A stretch of 45,759 bases of DNA. It comes from UBA1181 sp963631545 (GTDB lineage: Bacteria > Bacteroidota > Bacteroidia > Bacteroidales > Paludibacteraceae). Of this stretch, positions 17,620 through 26,678 are shown piece by piece (the first letter of the stretch is position 1; each line of letters opens with the position of its first letter). The position numbers and the translations under genes are program-made. The DNA lies in contig CAVGRN010000017.1 in assembly GCA_963631545.1 (NCBI GenBank), positions 1-45,759 of the forward strand. Reading direction: 5' to 3'. The notes beneath the pieces are model-generated. The model had not been told where the DNA came from. It worked only from the letters and a program-made list of their open reading frames with translations, and did not search any database.

Positions 17620-18780
17620 TTAATTGTCGGATTTCTCCAACGTCGAGAGGTCTTTGCAGACAATCTCCACCTCGTCTATGCACAACTCGCTGCCCACCGC
17701 ACCGGTGAAGTAGTCCCCCTTCAAACTTGAAGAGAATACCAACGAGAAGTTGTAACCATACTTGCGCAAACGGTCTAAATCAATGGTCTTTCCGTTTCTC
17801 TGTTCGAATGGGAAGGAGAAACGACGCCACTCACTCGTCTCGTCCTTATCCTCAATTTGGGCGTAAAGCACAAGATACTCGCTTTTGGAAGCGTTGGTGC
17901 CGTCCAACATCACAGCGTTGCCCTCCTCGTCGGTGTTCTCGTAGAAGATGGCGTAGATGTTGAAATCGTCTGTACCGCTGATGTTATTGTACTTGGAGTC
18001 GGTCATTTGCGGACCAGACTTGAATTTGTACCAACCCACAATTGAATCAGGCACTTGCGTGAAGGTGATTCCGAACCGCGTGGCAGTGAGCGGAGAGCTG
18101 AGTGCCTGCTGCACATCGAACGTGCCAAGGAAGAGGTTGCCTGGGGCGATTGGCATACCCGCCTGCTTACCGAAACTTCCGGCGAAACAGGTAGTCAGTT
18201 TCAGACCCCTACCCTCGTAGCCGTCCTCTACCACCACCGTAGGGTAACCCTCAGGACCAACGCTCGAGGCGAGGCTGAAACCTGGGTTGCCTGAGTTCCA
18301 CCAAGAGAGCACATCCACACCTTCCACCACCTCGTAGAGGACGTGGTACTTACCCGTGGCATTAAGCATAAAATGCTCGAAACCAAGGTGCGTTGGGAAA
18401 TCCATCACCTGAAGGAACGTCACGTTATACTCGCGTTTCCACTCTCCACTTTGGGAGGTTACAGTGTAGGTTACGGCTTTATTGTCAGAAAAATCTTGCA
18501 CGGAACCGCTTGCCGGCGAGATGGTCGCACCCTCCGTCAAGATGAAGCGCGGAGCCATCTTGGTGAGGTCGCATCCCGGACGTACAAAGACCGTGATGTT
18601 ATTCATAATACTGGTAACTTCAAGCATCGTGTCGGCTTTCGACACCAAGTACGCCTGCTCGTCCGACAGGTCGCAATACAAAATATCCGCCTCCGAATTC
18701 AACGGTTCATCCTGAATGCACCCCCACAAAAGCACGGACGCAAAAGCACAGATTAGATATCGTGTCAAATTCATACTCAT
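17620..18780 (-). CDS. PCMD-domain surface lipoprotein
   Basis: A 386-aa lipoprotein. The lipobox LLWGC places the lipidated cysteine at residue 21. Residues about 30-130 look like an Ig-like beta-domain of the kind found in Bacteroidetes glycan-binding lipoproteins. The rest (about 135-375) resembles the PCMD (putative carbohydrate metabolism domain) fold, with motifs such as WWNSGNPGFSLAS, GRGLKLTT, APGNLFLGTF and GWYKFKSGP. The family's biochemical role is not established; the fold suggests carbohydrate or surface-polymer binding. It is the first gene of a unit with the barrel protein and perhaps porT. A TATCTTTG box lies about 60 bp upstream. A second ATG two codons in is an alternative start. 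Confidence 0.8.
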   Translation of the reverse strand: MSMNLTRYLICAFASVLLWGCIQDEPLNSEADILYCDLSDEQAYLVSKADTMLEVTSIMNNITVFVRPGCDLTKMAPRFILTEGATISPASGSVQDFSDNKAVTYTVTSQSGEWKREYNVTFLQVMDFPTHLGFEHFMLNATGKYHVLYEVVEGVDVLSWWNSGNPGFSLASSVGPEGYPTVVVEDGYEGRGLKLTTCFAGSFGKQAGMPIAPGNLFLGTFDVQQALSSPLTATRFGITFTQVPDSIVGWYKFKSGPQMTDSKYNNISGTDDFNIYAIFYENTDEEGNAVMLDGTNASKSEYLVLYAQIEDKDETSEWRRFSFPFEQRNGKTIDLDRLRKYGYNFSLVFSSSLKGDYFTGAVGSELCIDEVEIVCKDLSTLEKSDN

Positions 18781-18838
18781 CTTTTTTTTTGCCCCACAAA
18801 ATACGACTTTCCGTATGGAGCAATATGGTTTCTGCGTG

Positions 18839-18846
18839 CAAAGATA
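18839..18846 (-). promoter_or_regulatory. Candidate -7 promoter box of the PCMD operon
   Basis: Reads TATCTTTG on the minus strand, a full TAnnTTTG match, with a predicted leader of about 50 nt before the PCMD lipoprotein start. No clear -33 TTTG. Confidence 0.4.
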
Positions 18847-18977
18847 CCGAATTATTTTCAGTATTAACTTTTTAGCATTAACAAAATTTTAGATTTAACG
18901 GCAAACAGGCGGATAACCCCCTTCTTTCCAACTTCTTCGGCAGGAAAAACTTTGGATAAATTTTGGATTGAGGAAAG

Positions 18978-19793
18978 TCATTTCGCATACTTCTCCGTGA
19001 GGAGCTGGGAAACAATGCCTTCGCTACGTTCAAAGACAAACACCTTGTCGAAATTACTGCGGTAACGATGCGAGAGGGCTTTCTGCGCCGTAAGCGGATT
19101 ATAGGAACTGGACATAAGGAAACTATTCTGAATAATCACCAACCACTGTTCGTTGCAATCGGAACGATAATTGCGCAATTTGCAGTTTTTAGCCAACAAT
19201 CGCTGCGAGACACTTGAGATGGAAAGCGGCTTCACACGCGTGGCAATCGCCGCATACCACAAACCATCGTACCAGCGACCGGTAACATTCAACACCGTAA
19301 CACCCTGTATCTTAGCGTGCAACGTATGGTAGCCATACTTCGAGGTACGGTCTACCTTGTATTTTCCGCCAGTACACTCGGGGATGTTGTCCATCACCAC
19401 CTTTGCCACTTCTTCGGCAAGGCCCTGGCGCACCAACTGGCGCGCCTCCTCGTCCACCATCAGCACCACTCCGCTGATTTCTTCGGAGAAAAGCACCTCA
19501 ACCACCAACTTATAGGGGCATTGCGCCTCAACAATGCGCTGCGCATCCTCCATCAGCGAGTTGAGAAAATCCTCGTGCGCACGAAGGTTAAAAAGTTTGT
19601 CGCCGCGTTCGTACTTCAATTCCGTAAGTTCTATGCCAATCAACTGGTCGCTATGGCGCAAAAGGAAGTCGGGCGACTCCGATTTCTCCAAAGTCCCGAT
19701 AGGAAAAGAGGAATAGCACGAGCGGAACATATTAATCACCGCCCATTCCTTCCGATCCTTTTTCTCCTGATTTCGATTCACAACCGTTGCCAT
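18978..19793 (-). CDS. Hypothetical protein, possible PD-(D/E)XK nuclease fold
   Basis: A 271-aa cytoplasmic-looking protein with no signal peptide. Around residues 39-59 it reads ESPDFLL, then ten residues, then IGIELTEL. That resembles the core of PD-(D/E)XK-fold proteins (Asp42, Glu55), with Thr57 where a catalytic lysine is usual, so it could be a diverged or inactive nuclease. The C-terminal half has strand-rich segments (QWLVIIQNS, FDKVFVFER) consistent with an alpha/beta fold. It stands alone about 200 bp upstream of the PCMD lipoprotein and divergent from the NlpC/P60 gene, so context says little about its role. I do not assign a function. Confidence 0.6.
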   Translation of the reverse strand: MATVVNRNQEKKDRKEWAVINMFRSCYSSFPIGTLEKSESPDFLLRHSDQLIGIELTELKYERGDKLFNLRAHEDFLNSLMEDAQRIVEAQCPYKLVVEVLFSEEISGVVLMVDEEARQLVRQGLAEEVAKVVMDNIPECTGGKYKVDRTSKYGYHTLHAKIQGVTVLNVTGRWYDGLWYAAIATRVKPLSISSVSQRLLAKNCKLRNYRSDCNEQWLVIIQNSFLMSSSYNPLTAQKALSHRYRSNFDKVFVFERSEGIVSQLLTEKYAK

Positions 19794-19942
19794 AGCGTGC
19801 TTACTTTATATCACAAACTTAACCATAAAATATAGCGCAACCAAAATTTTGTACTTCTAAATTTGAATTAAAGTCTGCACAAGACAAAATCCACACCGGG
19901 CGTCTTTGGTAGCCGTCCATACGGCATATACTATTTTTTTTC

Positions 19943-19950
19943 TAACTTTG
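19943..19950 (+). promoter_or_regulatory. Candidate -7 promoter box of the NlpC/P60 gene
   Basis: TAACTTTG matches TAnnTTTG on the plus strand. Transcription would begin near 19957, after the first possible ATG at 19955, supporting the start at 19997. Confidence 0.4.
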
Positions 19951-19996
19951 TCATTTGTCATACCGTCATTCCCAACCGATGGCGAAAATACTGGAT

Positions 19997-20911
19997 ATGC
20001 ATAAATCTATCACCATAATCCTGCTCGCATTATTGCCCCTCACCGCCGTGGCAAGGGAGCAGAAACAAACGGTAATGCTGCGCGACTCGCTCATTGAATT
20101 CTCGAAGCAGCACATCGGGTGCAGGTACAAATACGGAGCGAAAGGGCCGAAGACATTCGACTGCTCGGGTTTCTCCGGCTACGTGTTTAGCCATTTCGGC
20201 TACACGCTCAACGCATCGTCAAGCTCGCAGTTTTTGCAAGGAGAAAAAGTCAAGGCAAGCAAGGCAAAAGTGGGCGACCTCATCTTCTTCAAAGGGAGCA
20301 ACGCCAGCAAGCGGGCGGTGGGGCACGTGGGCATCGTCTGCGGAATCAGCGGAGATTCGCTGCAATTCATCCACGCTTCAACAAAACGTGGCATCACGAT
20401 AGACTACTACCCCGGTGTGGACTACTACAACAAACGGTTCATCGGACTGAAACGAATCATCGGTGAGGTGGAACGTGAAGCCGAGGAAACAGAGGAGACG
20501 GAAGAAGCAGTGGAACAAGAAAACGCCCCGGCAAATTCGACTGACGCTTCTAAGCCAGAACCAGAAGAATCCAAAGAAAAAATCGCAGACGAAACGGAGA
20601 AACGCCATCACCCCAAAGACGCTCCAACCCAAGAAACCACGACAGACTCCACCCAATTATTAGTGGACGTAGAACCTGAAACGCCAACCGAATGCACGCA
20701 AGAAGAGCAAACCCAACAGGAAGAGACAGAACTGTGCGACATACAACACACAGTGAAGAAAGGAGACACCCTCTACCGGCTTTCCAAAACCTACGGCTGC
20801 TCTACAAACGACATCATCAACTGGAACAGTCTGCGCGGCAACAACATCAAAATCGGACAAATCCTAATCATAAAAAAAGCGTCCGAAGAAAACTCCTTGG
20901 AGAAAGACTGA
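19997..20911 (+). CDS. NlpC/P60 cell-wall hydrolase with C-terminal LysM
   Basis: A 304-aa exported peptidoglycan hydrolase. The chosen ATG gives a good signal peptide (MHKSITIILLALLPLTAVA); an upstream in-frame ATG at 19955 would add 14 residues and lies at the predicted transcription start. The NlpC/P60 domain (about residues 25-155) carries the catalytic Cys in FDCSGF (56), His in VGHVGIV (110) and a third His in IHAST (126); such enzymes cut peptide stems of peptidoglycan. A Glu/Thr/Pro-rich acidic linker (about 157-250) leads to a LysM domain (about 251-294, HTVKKGDTLYRLSK) that binds glycan strands. It acts in the periplasm. pyrH follows by 41 bp on the same strand, probably in one transcript. 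Confidence 0.88.
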   Translation: MHKSITIILLALLPLTAVAREQKQTVMLRDSLIEFSKQHIGCRYKYGAKGPKTFDCSGFSGYVFSHFGYTLNASSSSQFLQGEKVKASKAKVGDLIFFKGSNASKRAVGHVGIVCGISGDSLQFIHASTKRGITIDYYPGVDYYNKRFIGLKRIIGEVEREAEETEETEEAVEQENAPANSTDASKPEPEESKEKIADETEKRHHPKDAPTQETTTDSTQLLVDVEPETPTECTQEEQTQQEETELCDIQHTVKKGDTLYRLSKTYGCSTNDIINWNSLRGNNIKIGQILIIKKASEENSLEKD

Positions 20912-20952
20912 CCCTCACCAATAAAACGAAACTAAAACACATCCATAAAAAA

Positions 20953-21660
20953 ATGAAATTCAAGAGAATCTTACTGAAACTTAGCGGAGAATCGCTAATG
21001 GGAGAAAAAGGCTACGGAATCGACGAAAATCGCCTGATGGAGTATGCCGAGCAAATCAAAGAGATCGCCGAACGAGGCATCCAGATCGGCATCGTGATCG
21101 GCGGAGGCAACATTTTCCGCGGACTGAGTGGCTCGCAAAAGGGATTCGACCGTGTGAAAGGCGACCAAATGGGCATGCTCGCCACCGTAATCAACGCATT
21201 GGCACTCAACTCGGCGCTCAACTCACTCAATGTTCCTTGCAAGGTGCTGACGGCCATCCGAATGGAGCCAATCGGCGAGTTCTACTCGAAAGACCGCGCT
21301 CTGGAGTTGCTCAACAAAGGCTACATCACCATCTTCGCCGCAGGCACCGGCTGTCCATACTTCACGACGGACACAGGGTCATCGCTCCGAGGCATCGAGA
21401 TTGAAGCCGACGCTATGTTCAAAGGCACCCGCGTGGACGGCATCTACACCGCCGACCCTGAAAAAGACCCCACTGCCACTAAATATGACGAAATCTCATA
21501 CGACGAGATTCTCAATAAGAACCTCAAGGTGATGGACTTGGCAGCAACCGTCCTCTGCCGCGACAACAAACTCCCTATCGTGGTGTTCAATATGGACAAG
21601 AAAGGAAATCTGAAAAAAGTGATTGACGGAGAAAACATCGGCACAATCGTCCATCCATAA
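20953..21660 (+). CDS. pyrH: UMP kinase
   Basis: A 235-aa hexameric-type UMP kinase of the amino-acid kinase family, which makes UDP from UMP and ATP in pyrimidine nucleotide synthesis. Diagnostic motifs are LLKLSGESLMG at the N-terminus, the glycine-rich IGIVIGGGNIFRG, FFTTDT-like YFTTDTGSSLRGIE, and ADAMFKGTRVDGIYTADP. Length is that of the family. The frame is open further upstream, but homology fixes the start at the ATG at 20953, preceded by an A-rich leader. A strong terminator lies 18 bp after the stop. Confidence 0.96.
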   Translation: MKFKRILLKLSGESLMGEKGYGIDENRLMEYAEQIKEIAERGIQIGIVIGGGNIFRGLSGSQKGFDRVKGDQMGMLATVINALALNSALNSLNVPCKVLTAIRMEPIGEFYSKDRALELLNKGYITIFAAGTGCPYFTTDTGSSLRGIEIEADAMFKGTRVDGIYTADPEKDPTATKYDEISYDEILNKNLKVMDLAATVLCRDNKLPIVVFNMDKKGNLKKVIDGENIGTIVHP

Positions 21661-21677
21661 GAAGATTGCCGAACACA

Positions 21678-21722
21678 AAGCACCGCCCAATCCGAGGATT
21701 CTTAGATTGGGCGGTGCTTTTT
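21678..21722 (+). terminator. Strong rho-independent terminator of pyrH
   Basis: A perfect 15-bp stem (AAGCACCGCCCAATC with GATTGGGCGGTGCTT) around a 12-base loop, followed by a short T-run on the plus strand. It sits between the convergent pyrH and acyl-ACP thioesterase genes. The minus-strand side lacks a long U-tract but the hairpin could still slow transcription from that side. Confidence 0.9.
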
Positions 21723-21740
21723 CAAGACCTAAGGAGATTT

Positions 21741-22502
21741 CTACTCTCCCACGTTATACTTCTCTTCCGCACCCTGCTCTGTGAACAAAAGACGGCTCTT
21801 GCAAACCACCTCGTCTTTCTCATTTTTCAGGACAACGGCAAACTCCGTCTCCGAAATTTCCGTTTTATGCACCTTGATGGTTTCGCCGAAGAAACACTCA
21901 TCGATAAACTCGATTTCGAACCGGCGAATATCCCTTTTGCTGAACTCATACAATGAAAACACATCCACAATATGCTCCACATATTTTGCACTATTCAGGT
22001 GCTGGTTGATGTCCACATCACTATATTTCACCGTAAAGGAAGACTCCTGAAAACCATCCGGCTCAACAATTTTCCCTGCCCTCTCTATCGGGCAATCGTA
22101 CTTCACGAGATACTGTTCAAGACCGATGCCAACGAGGTTTTGCGGTTTCCTCGTGGTGGTGTCAATCATCGCCCACACCGTACGCGCATAACCAATGGGC
22201 GTTCCGTCTTCCTTCTTGATGGCGAAGTTTCGCAAGGTGAAAGTGCGCATAAGTCCCTCCACCCAAGTTTCGAACACAACTTTGTCGTCTGTCTTCGGGT
22301 ACTCGGTCAGTTCCAACGCCAAGCGCGAAAGCACCCAAGTATGTCCCTCCTTATTGAGGCCCGCTATTCCGAAGCCTCTCCTGTCGGCATGCGTTCCAGC
22401 CACATTCAGAAGGTTATTGACCACCAGTGGCAGCGTCATCTTCCCTCTGAAATCCACCTCAAAAGGCTGCACCATAAGGTGAAGTTTCTCAACGAAATCC
22501 AT
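21741..22502 (-). CDS. Acyl-ACP thioesterase
   Basis: A 253-aa protein of the bacterial/plant FatA-FatB type acyl-ACP thioesterase family: two hotdog domains, about residues 5-135 and 150-245. The second holds DINQHLNSAKYVE, with Asp164, Asn166 and His168 aligning with the catalytic residues of plant FatB. It would release fatty acids from acyl carrier protein in the cytoplasm. It is the last gene of the ilv operon, 11 bp after ilvN. A thioesterase in this place is a recurrent Bacteroidales arrangement, which suggests a link between branched-chain metabolism and branched fatty acids, but its substrate is not evident from sequence. Normally ilvC follows; here it does not. Confidence 0.88.
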   Translation of the reverse strand: MDFVEKLHLMVQPFEVDFRGKMTLPLVVNNLLNVAGTHADRRGFGIAGLNKEGHTWVLSRLALELTEYPKTDDKVVFETWVEGLMRTFTLRNFAIKKEDGTPIGYARTVWAMIDTTTRKPQNLVGIGLEQYLVKYDCPIERAGKIVEPDGFQESSFTVKYSDVDINQHLNSAKYVEHIVDVFSLYEFSKRDIRRFEIEFIDECFFGETIKVHKTEISETEFAVVLKNEKDEVVCKSRLLFTEQGAEEKYNVGE

Positions 22503-22513
22503 AACACAAGTTC

Positions 22514-23086
22514 TTACTTATTCCTGTTTTGGTTTTTCTCCTCCAATTTCGCCAGCATATCAGACAATCGTTCGATTTTCGACTTATTGATGGCGATTCT
22601 TCCCGAACGGATGAACTGCAACACAGTGAGTTTCGAGCTCAACTCGCTGAACAAGCCCTGCGTTTCGTCATAATGTCCCGTCTTTTCCAACACCACGCAG
22701 TTTTCCGTCATTTCGAGGATTCGGATGTTGTACTTGCGAATCAACTCCTCCACGGAACCCAAATTCAGGAACTGGTCTGTGGCAACTTTATAGAGTGCTA
22801 TCTCCTGGTACACGAGTTCCTCGTCTGTATTGTAGAACGACTTGATGATGTCCACACGCTTGTCTATCTGCTTCACCACTTTCTCAATCGTATCGCTGTC
22901 CGCAAAGGTGGTTACGGTGAACTTGTGGATTCCCTGCAACGCCGAGGCAGACACCGAAAGCGTTTCAATGTTCAGTCCCCTACGGGTGAAGACATTACTA
23001 ATCTGGTTGAGCAGACCGACATGGTTTTCCGAGAAAATGGTTACCGTGTATAATTTCTTTTCTTGCTGATCCATAGCATCTTCCAT
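22514..23086 (-). CDS. ilvN: Acetolactate synthase small (regulatory) subunit
   Basis: A 190-aa regulatory subunit of acetohydroxyacid synthase. An ACT domain at about residues 11-85 (YTVTIFSENHVGLLNQISNV, followed by a GLNIETLSV strand) binds valine for feedback control; the C-terminal domain (about 90-175) is the typical second half. It pairs with IlvB. The start ATG at 23086 overlaps the ilvB stop by one base (TAATG), a sign of translational coupling and equal expression. A second ATG four codons later is possible. The usual length for this family in Bacteroidetes is similar. Confidence 0.95.
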   Translation of the reverse strand: MEDAMDQQEKKLYTVTIFSENHVGLLNQISNVFTRRGLNIETLSVSASALQGIHKFTVTTFADSDTIEKVVKQIDKRVDIIKSFYNTDEELVYQEIALYKVATDQFLNLGSVEELIRKYNIRILEMTENCVVLEKTGHYDETQGLFSELSSKLTVLQFIRSGRIAINKSKIERLSDMLAKLEEKNQNRNK

Positions 23087-24771
23087 TATTCTGTTGGGGT
23101 AATAATCGTGGTTACAGTGGCACCCGCCGGAGTCATTGGGTAAACCATTCCGTTCTCCTCGACGTTGACGACAAGCAGATAGGCTTTATCGTCTTTCAAC
23201 ATATCCTCGATTGCGGTGTCCAAATCCTTACGATCCGACACAGAGCGGTTGGCGATTCCATACGCATCTGCGATTTTACAGAAGTCTGGGTTCACCAGCG
23301 GGGTAGACGAATAACGCTCACGATAGAACAACTGCTGCCATTGGCGCACCATTCCCAAATAATTATTATTCAGCAAAATAATCTTCACACCGATGTTGCT
23401 TTGCATAATCGTACCCAGCTCCTGTATGGTCATCTGCAAACCGCCGTCGCCCACGAAGAGGCACACCGTACGGTGAGGCACGCCAACTTTCGCACCGATA
23501 GCCGCCGGCAAACCATAGCCCTCAGTACCCAGTCCGCCCGAGGTTACGATGCTACGAGTACGCTTGTACTGGAAGTAACGGGCAGCCTCCATTTGATTCT
23601 GCCCCACATCGGTAACCAAAACCGCATCGTGCTTGGTCGCCTCAGACACCTTTCGGACAACCTCGCCCATTGTAATCGCACCTTCCTTCGGATTAATCGC
23701 CCTGTCAATGACACTCTTTCTCTCCCGCTCCTCATATTCGGCGAACGAGTCTATCCACTCCGTGTGGCGTGTTTCTGCCACTTTTTGCGTGAGCAAGGGC
23801 AGCGTCTTCTTCACGTCGCCCAATACCTTGACAGTGGTTTTCACGTTCTTATCCACCTCTGCGGGGTCAATATCTAAATGGATGACCTTAGCCTGCTTTG
23901 CGTATGTTTTGAGATCGCCCGTAACACGATCGTCGAAGCGCATACCGATGGCAATCAGCACATCGCACTCATTCGTTTTGATGTTGGGCCCGATGTTGCC
24001 ATGCATACCTAAGAATCCCTTGTTGAGAGGGAAATTGGTAGGCATAGCGGAGAGTCCTAACAAAGTCGACGCAGCTGGAATGTCTGTTTTCTCCAAGAAA
24101 GCGATCAATTCCCTTTCCGCACCGCCAAGTACAACGCCCTGCCCCACAAGGGCGAGCGGCTTCTTCGCACAGTTAATGAGTTGAGCCGCCGCCGCTATCT
24201 GGTCTATATCAACCTCAGGTTCAGGAATATAGCCACGAGAGAAATCACACCTCTTGTAATTGAAATCCGCCTCCTCATTCTGAGCATTCTTCGTGAAATC
24301 CAAAACGACAGGACCAGGCCGACCCGAAGAGGCAATGTAGAAGGCGCGAGACACAGCCCACGCCACCTCGCTGGCATTGCGAATCTGGTAAGACCATTTC
24401 GTGATTGGCTGCGTGATGCCCACCATATCAATCTCCTGAAAAGCGTCCGTACCCAATGCCGCAGAACCCACCTGACCGGAAATGACAATCAGCGGCGTGC
24501 TGTCCATCATAGCGTCGGCGATACCCGTGATGGCGTTTGTCGCCCCAGGGCCCGAGGTTACAATGCAAACGCCCACCTTCCCTGACGTGCGCGCATAGCC
24601 CTCTGCCGCATGCACAACACCTTGCTCGTGGCGCATCAGCAGGTAATTGAAAACTTTCGTGTAGTCGTATAGAGCGTCGAAAACAGGGATGATACTACCG
24701 CCGGGATATCCGAAGATAGTATCAACGCCCTCTGCCTTGAGCGACTCCATCAATATATATGAGCCATTCAT
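23086..24771 (-). CDS. ilvB: Acetolactate synthase large (catalytic) subunit
   Basis: A 561-aa thiamine-diphosphate enzyme that condenses two pyruvates to acetolactate, or pyruvate with 2-ketobutyrate, in valine/leucine and isoleucine synthesis. Glu49 in MRHEQGVVHAAEGYAR is the conserved cofactor-activating glutamate. The central domain follows, and VGDGGLQM then LNNNYLGMVRQWQ (about 438-475) form the Mg/ThDP-binding motif. Family-standard length. It lies 12 bp after ilvD and overlaps ilvN. AAGGAA stands just upstream of the ATG. Confidence 0.96.
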   Translation of the reverse strand: MNGSYILMESLKAEGVDTIFGYPGGSIIPVFDALYDYTKVFNYLLMRHEQGVVHAAEGYARTSGKVGVCIVTSGPGATNAITGIADAMMDSTPLIVISGQVGSAALGTDAFQEIDMVGITQPITKWSYQIRNASEVAWAVSRAFYIASSGRPGPVVLDFTKNAQNEEADFNYKRCDFSRGYIPEPEVDIDQIAAAAQLINCAKKPLALVGQGVVLGGAERELIAFLEKTDIPAASTLLGLSAMPTNFPLNKGFLGMHGNIGPNIKTNECDVLIAIGMRFDDRVTGDLKTYAKQAKVIHLDIDPAEVDKNVKTTVKVLGDVKKTLPLLTQKVAETRHTEWIDSFAEYEERERKSVIDRAINPKEGAITMGEVVRKVSEATKHDAVLVTDVGQNQMEAARYFQYKRTRSIVTSGGLGTEGYGLPAAIGAKVGVPHRTVCLFVGDGGLQMTIQELGTIMQSNIGVKIILLNNNYLGMVRQWQQLFYRERYSSTPLVNPDFCKIADAYGIANRSVSDRKDLDTAIEDMLKDDKAYLLVVNVEENGMVYPMTPAGATVTTIITPTE

Positions 24772-24783
24772 ACTTCCTTTTTA

Positions 24784-26613
24784 TTAGTCAACGATTCTGA
24801 TTCCACCCTTATCCGCAGAGGCAACCATCTTGCCATACGCGCGCAATGCCTTCGAAACGACTCTGTCGCGCACGGGCTGCCAGGCGTCTTTGCCTTTGGC
24901 TTCCTCCTCCTTGCGGCGTGCGGCGAGTTCCTCATCAGTAAGTTTCACGTTGATAGTGCGGTTTGGAATGTCTATCTCGATGATGTCTCCGTCGCGCACC
25001 AATCCGATGTTTCCGCCCGAGGCTGCCTCCGGAGAGATGTGGCCGATAGACAAACCAGAGGTTCCGCCCGAGAATCGACCGTCGGTGATCAGAGCGCACT
25101 CCTTGCCCAAGTGCCTTGACTTGATGTAGGACGTTGGGTAAAGCATCTCTTGCATACCCGGACCGCCCTTCGGACCTTCATAGGTGATGACCACGACATC
25201 GCCCGATACAACCTTTCCGCCGAGAATGCCCTTGCAGGCGTCGTCTTGCGATTGGAACACCTTGGCGGGACCGCTGAACTTCCAAATGCTCTCGTCCACG
25301 CCGGCGGTCTTGATCACACAGCCGTCGATGGCGATGTTACCTTTCAGGACGCCCAAGCCACCGTCCTTGGTGTAGGCATGTAGCAGGTCGCGGATGCAGC
25401 CGTTGGTGCGGTCGGTGTCCAGCGTGTCGTAGTAGTTCTCTTGCGAGCCGAGTTTCAAGTTAAACTTGTTGCCTGGCGCACTCTTGTATTTCTTTATGGC
25501 CTTTTCTGTAACGTTTTTGCTCGTGATGCAATATTGGTCGATAGCCTCACCCAAAGTGAGACCGTCCACACGTTTCACGCTTGTGTCAACCAAGCCGCCC
25601 TTCGCCAACTCGCTCATAATGGAGATGACGCCGCCTGCGCGGTTCACATCCTGAATATGGTATTTCTGCGTGTTAGGAGCGACCTTGCAGATGCAAGGGG
25701 TTTTGCGAGAGAGCATATCGATATCGTCCATCGTAAAATCAACACCCGCCTCGTGAGCCACAGCCAAAAGGTGAAGCACGGTGTTGGTAGATCCGCCCAT
25801 AGCGATGTCGAGCGTCATCGCATTAAGGAATGCCTGACGGGTTGCAATGTTGAGAGGGAGGACACTCTCGTCTCCATCCCTATAATATTTGTATGCGTTA
25901 TCGACAATGGTCTTGGCTGCGTCGACAAACAGCTGCTCACGGTTTTTGTGGGTGGCAAGGATGCTACCGTTTCCCGGCAAGCCGAAGCCGATAGCCTCGT
26001 TCAGGCAGTTCATAGAATTGGCTGTGAACATTCCCGAGCAAGAGCCACAGGTTGGGCATGCGCAGTCCTCCACCTTGCGTATTTCATCATCGGAGAGAGA
26101 TTCATCGGCAGACATAATCATAGCGTCGATAAGGTCTAAGTGTCTGTCGCCCAACTGCCCCGCTTCCATAGGTCCGCCCGAAACGAAGATCGTCGGGATA
26201 TTCAGACGCATAGTGGCGAGGAGCATGCCTGGGGTAATTTTGTCGCAATTACTGATGCAGACCATCGCATCCGCTTTGTGTGCGTTGACCATATATTCCA
26301 CACTATCGGCGATCAAGTCGCGCGAAGGGAGGGAATAGAGCATACCATCGTGTCCCATGGCGATGCCGTCGTCGATGGCAATGGTGTTGAACTCCGCAGC
26401 GAAGCAACCGAGTTTTTCGATTTCAGACTTCACTTTCTGCCCTATCTCATGTAGGTGGACATGCCCCGGCACAAACTGGGTGAATGAATTGACGACAGCG
26501 ATGATAGGCTTGCCGATTTGCTCCTCCTTCATACCATTGGCGCGCCACAGGGCTCTTGCGCCGGCCATTCTACGACCTTGCGTGCAGAACGAACTTCTTA
26601 ACTCGTGCTTCAT
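24784..26613 (-). CDS. ilvD: Dihydroxy-acid dehydratase
   Basis: A 609-aa IlvD/Edd family dehydratase that converts dihydroxy-acids to 2-keto acids, the third step of branched-chain amino-acid synthesis. Iron-sulfur ligand motifs ISNCDKITPGM and CACPTCGSCSGMFTANSMN are intact, as is the C-terminal TDGRFSGGTSGLSIGHISPE. The frame can be opened at a TTG at 26622, but the ATG at 26613 (MKHELRSS) fits the family start. It heads the ilv operon. No leader peptide rich in Leu, Ile or Val, and no attenuator, is visible in the 85-bp upstream region. Confidence 0.95.
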   Translation of the reverse strand: MKHELRSSFCTQGRRMAGARALWRANGMKEEQIGKPIIAVVNSFTQFVPGHVHLHEIGQKVKSEIEKLGCFAAEFNTIAIDDGIAMGHDGMLYSLPSRDLIADSVEYMVNAHKADAMVCISNCDKITPGMLLATMRLNIPTIFVSGGPMEAGQLGDRHLDLIDAMIMSADESLSDDEIRKVEDCACPTCGSCSGMFTANSMNCLNEAIGFGLPGNGSILATHKNREQLFVDAAKTIVDNAYKYYRDGDESVLPLNIATRQAFLNAMTLDIAMGGSTNTVLHLLAVAHEAGVDFTMDDIDMLSRKTPCICKVAPNTQKYHIQDVNRAGGVISIMSELAKGGLVDTSVKRVDGLTLGEAIDQYCITSKNVTEKAIKKYKSAPGNKFNLKLGSQENYYDTLDTDRTNGCIRDLLHAYTKDGGLGVLKGNIAIDGCVIKTAGVDESIWKFSGPAKVFQSQDDACKGILGGKVVSGDVVVITYEGPKGGPGMQEMLYPTSYIKSRHLGKECALITDGRFSGGTSGLSIGHISPEAASGGNIGLVRDGDIIEIDIPNRTINVKLTDEELAARRKEEEAKGKDAWQPVRDRVVSKALRAYGKMVASADKGGIRIVD

Positions 26614-26678
26614 ACGATACAAAAATTTTTTCCGTCTAATTAACTCACGGGGGCGTTTAGGGTAACCCCACGCAAGCG

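Noticed and set aside
20692..20952. Extended N-terminus of the pyrH frame
   Set aside because: The extension overlaps the LysM part of the hydrolase gene in another frame; the UMP kinase family begins at the ATG at 20953.
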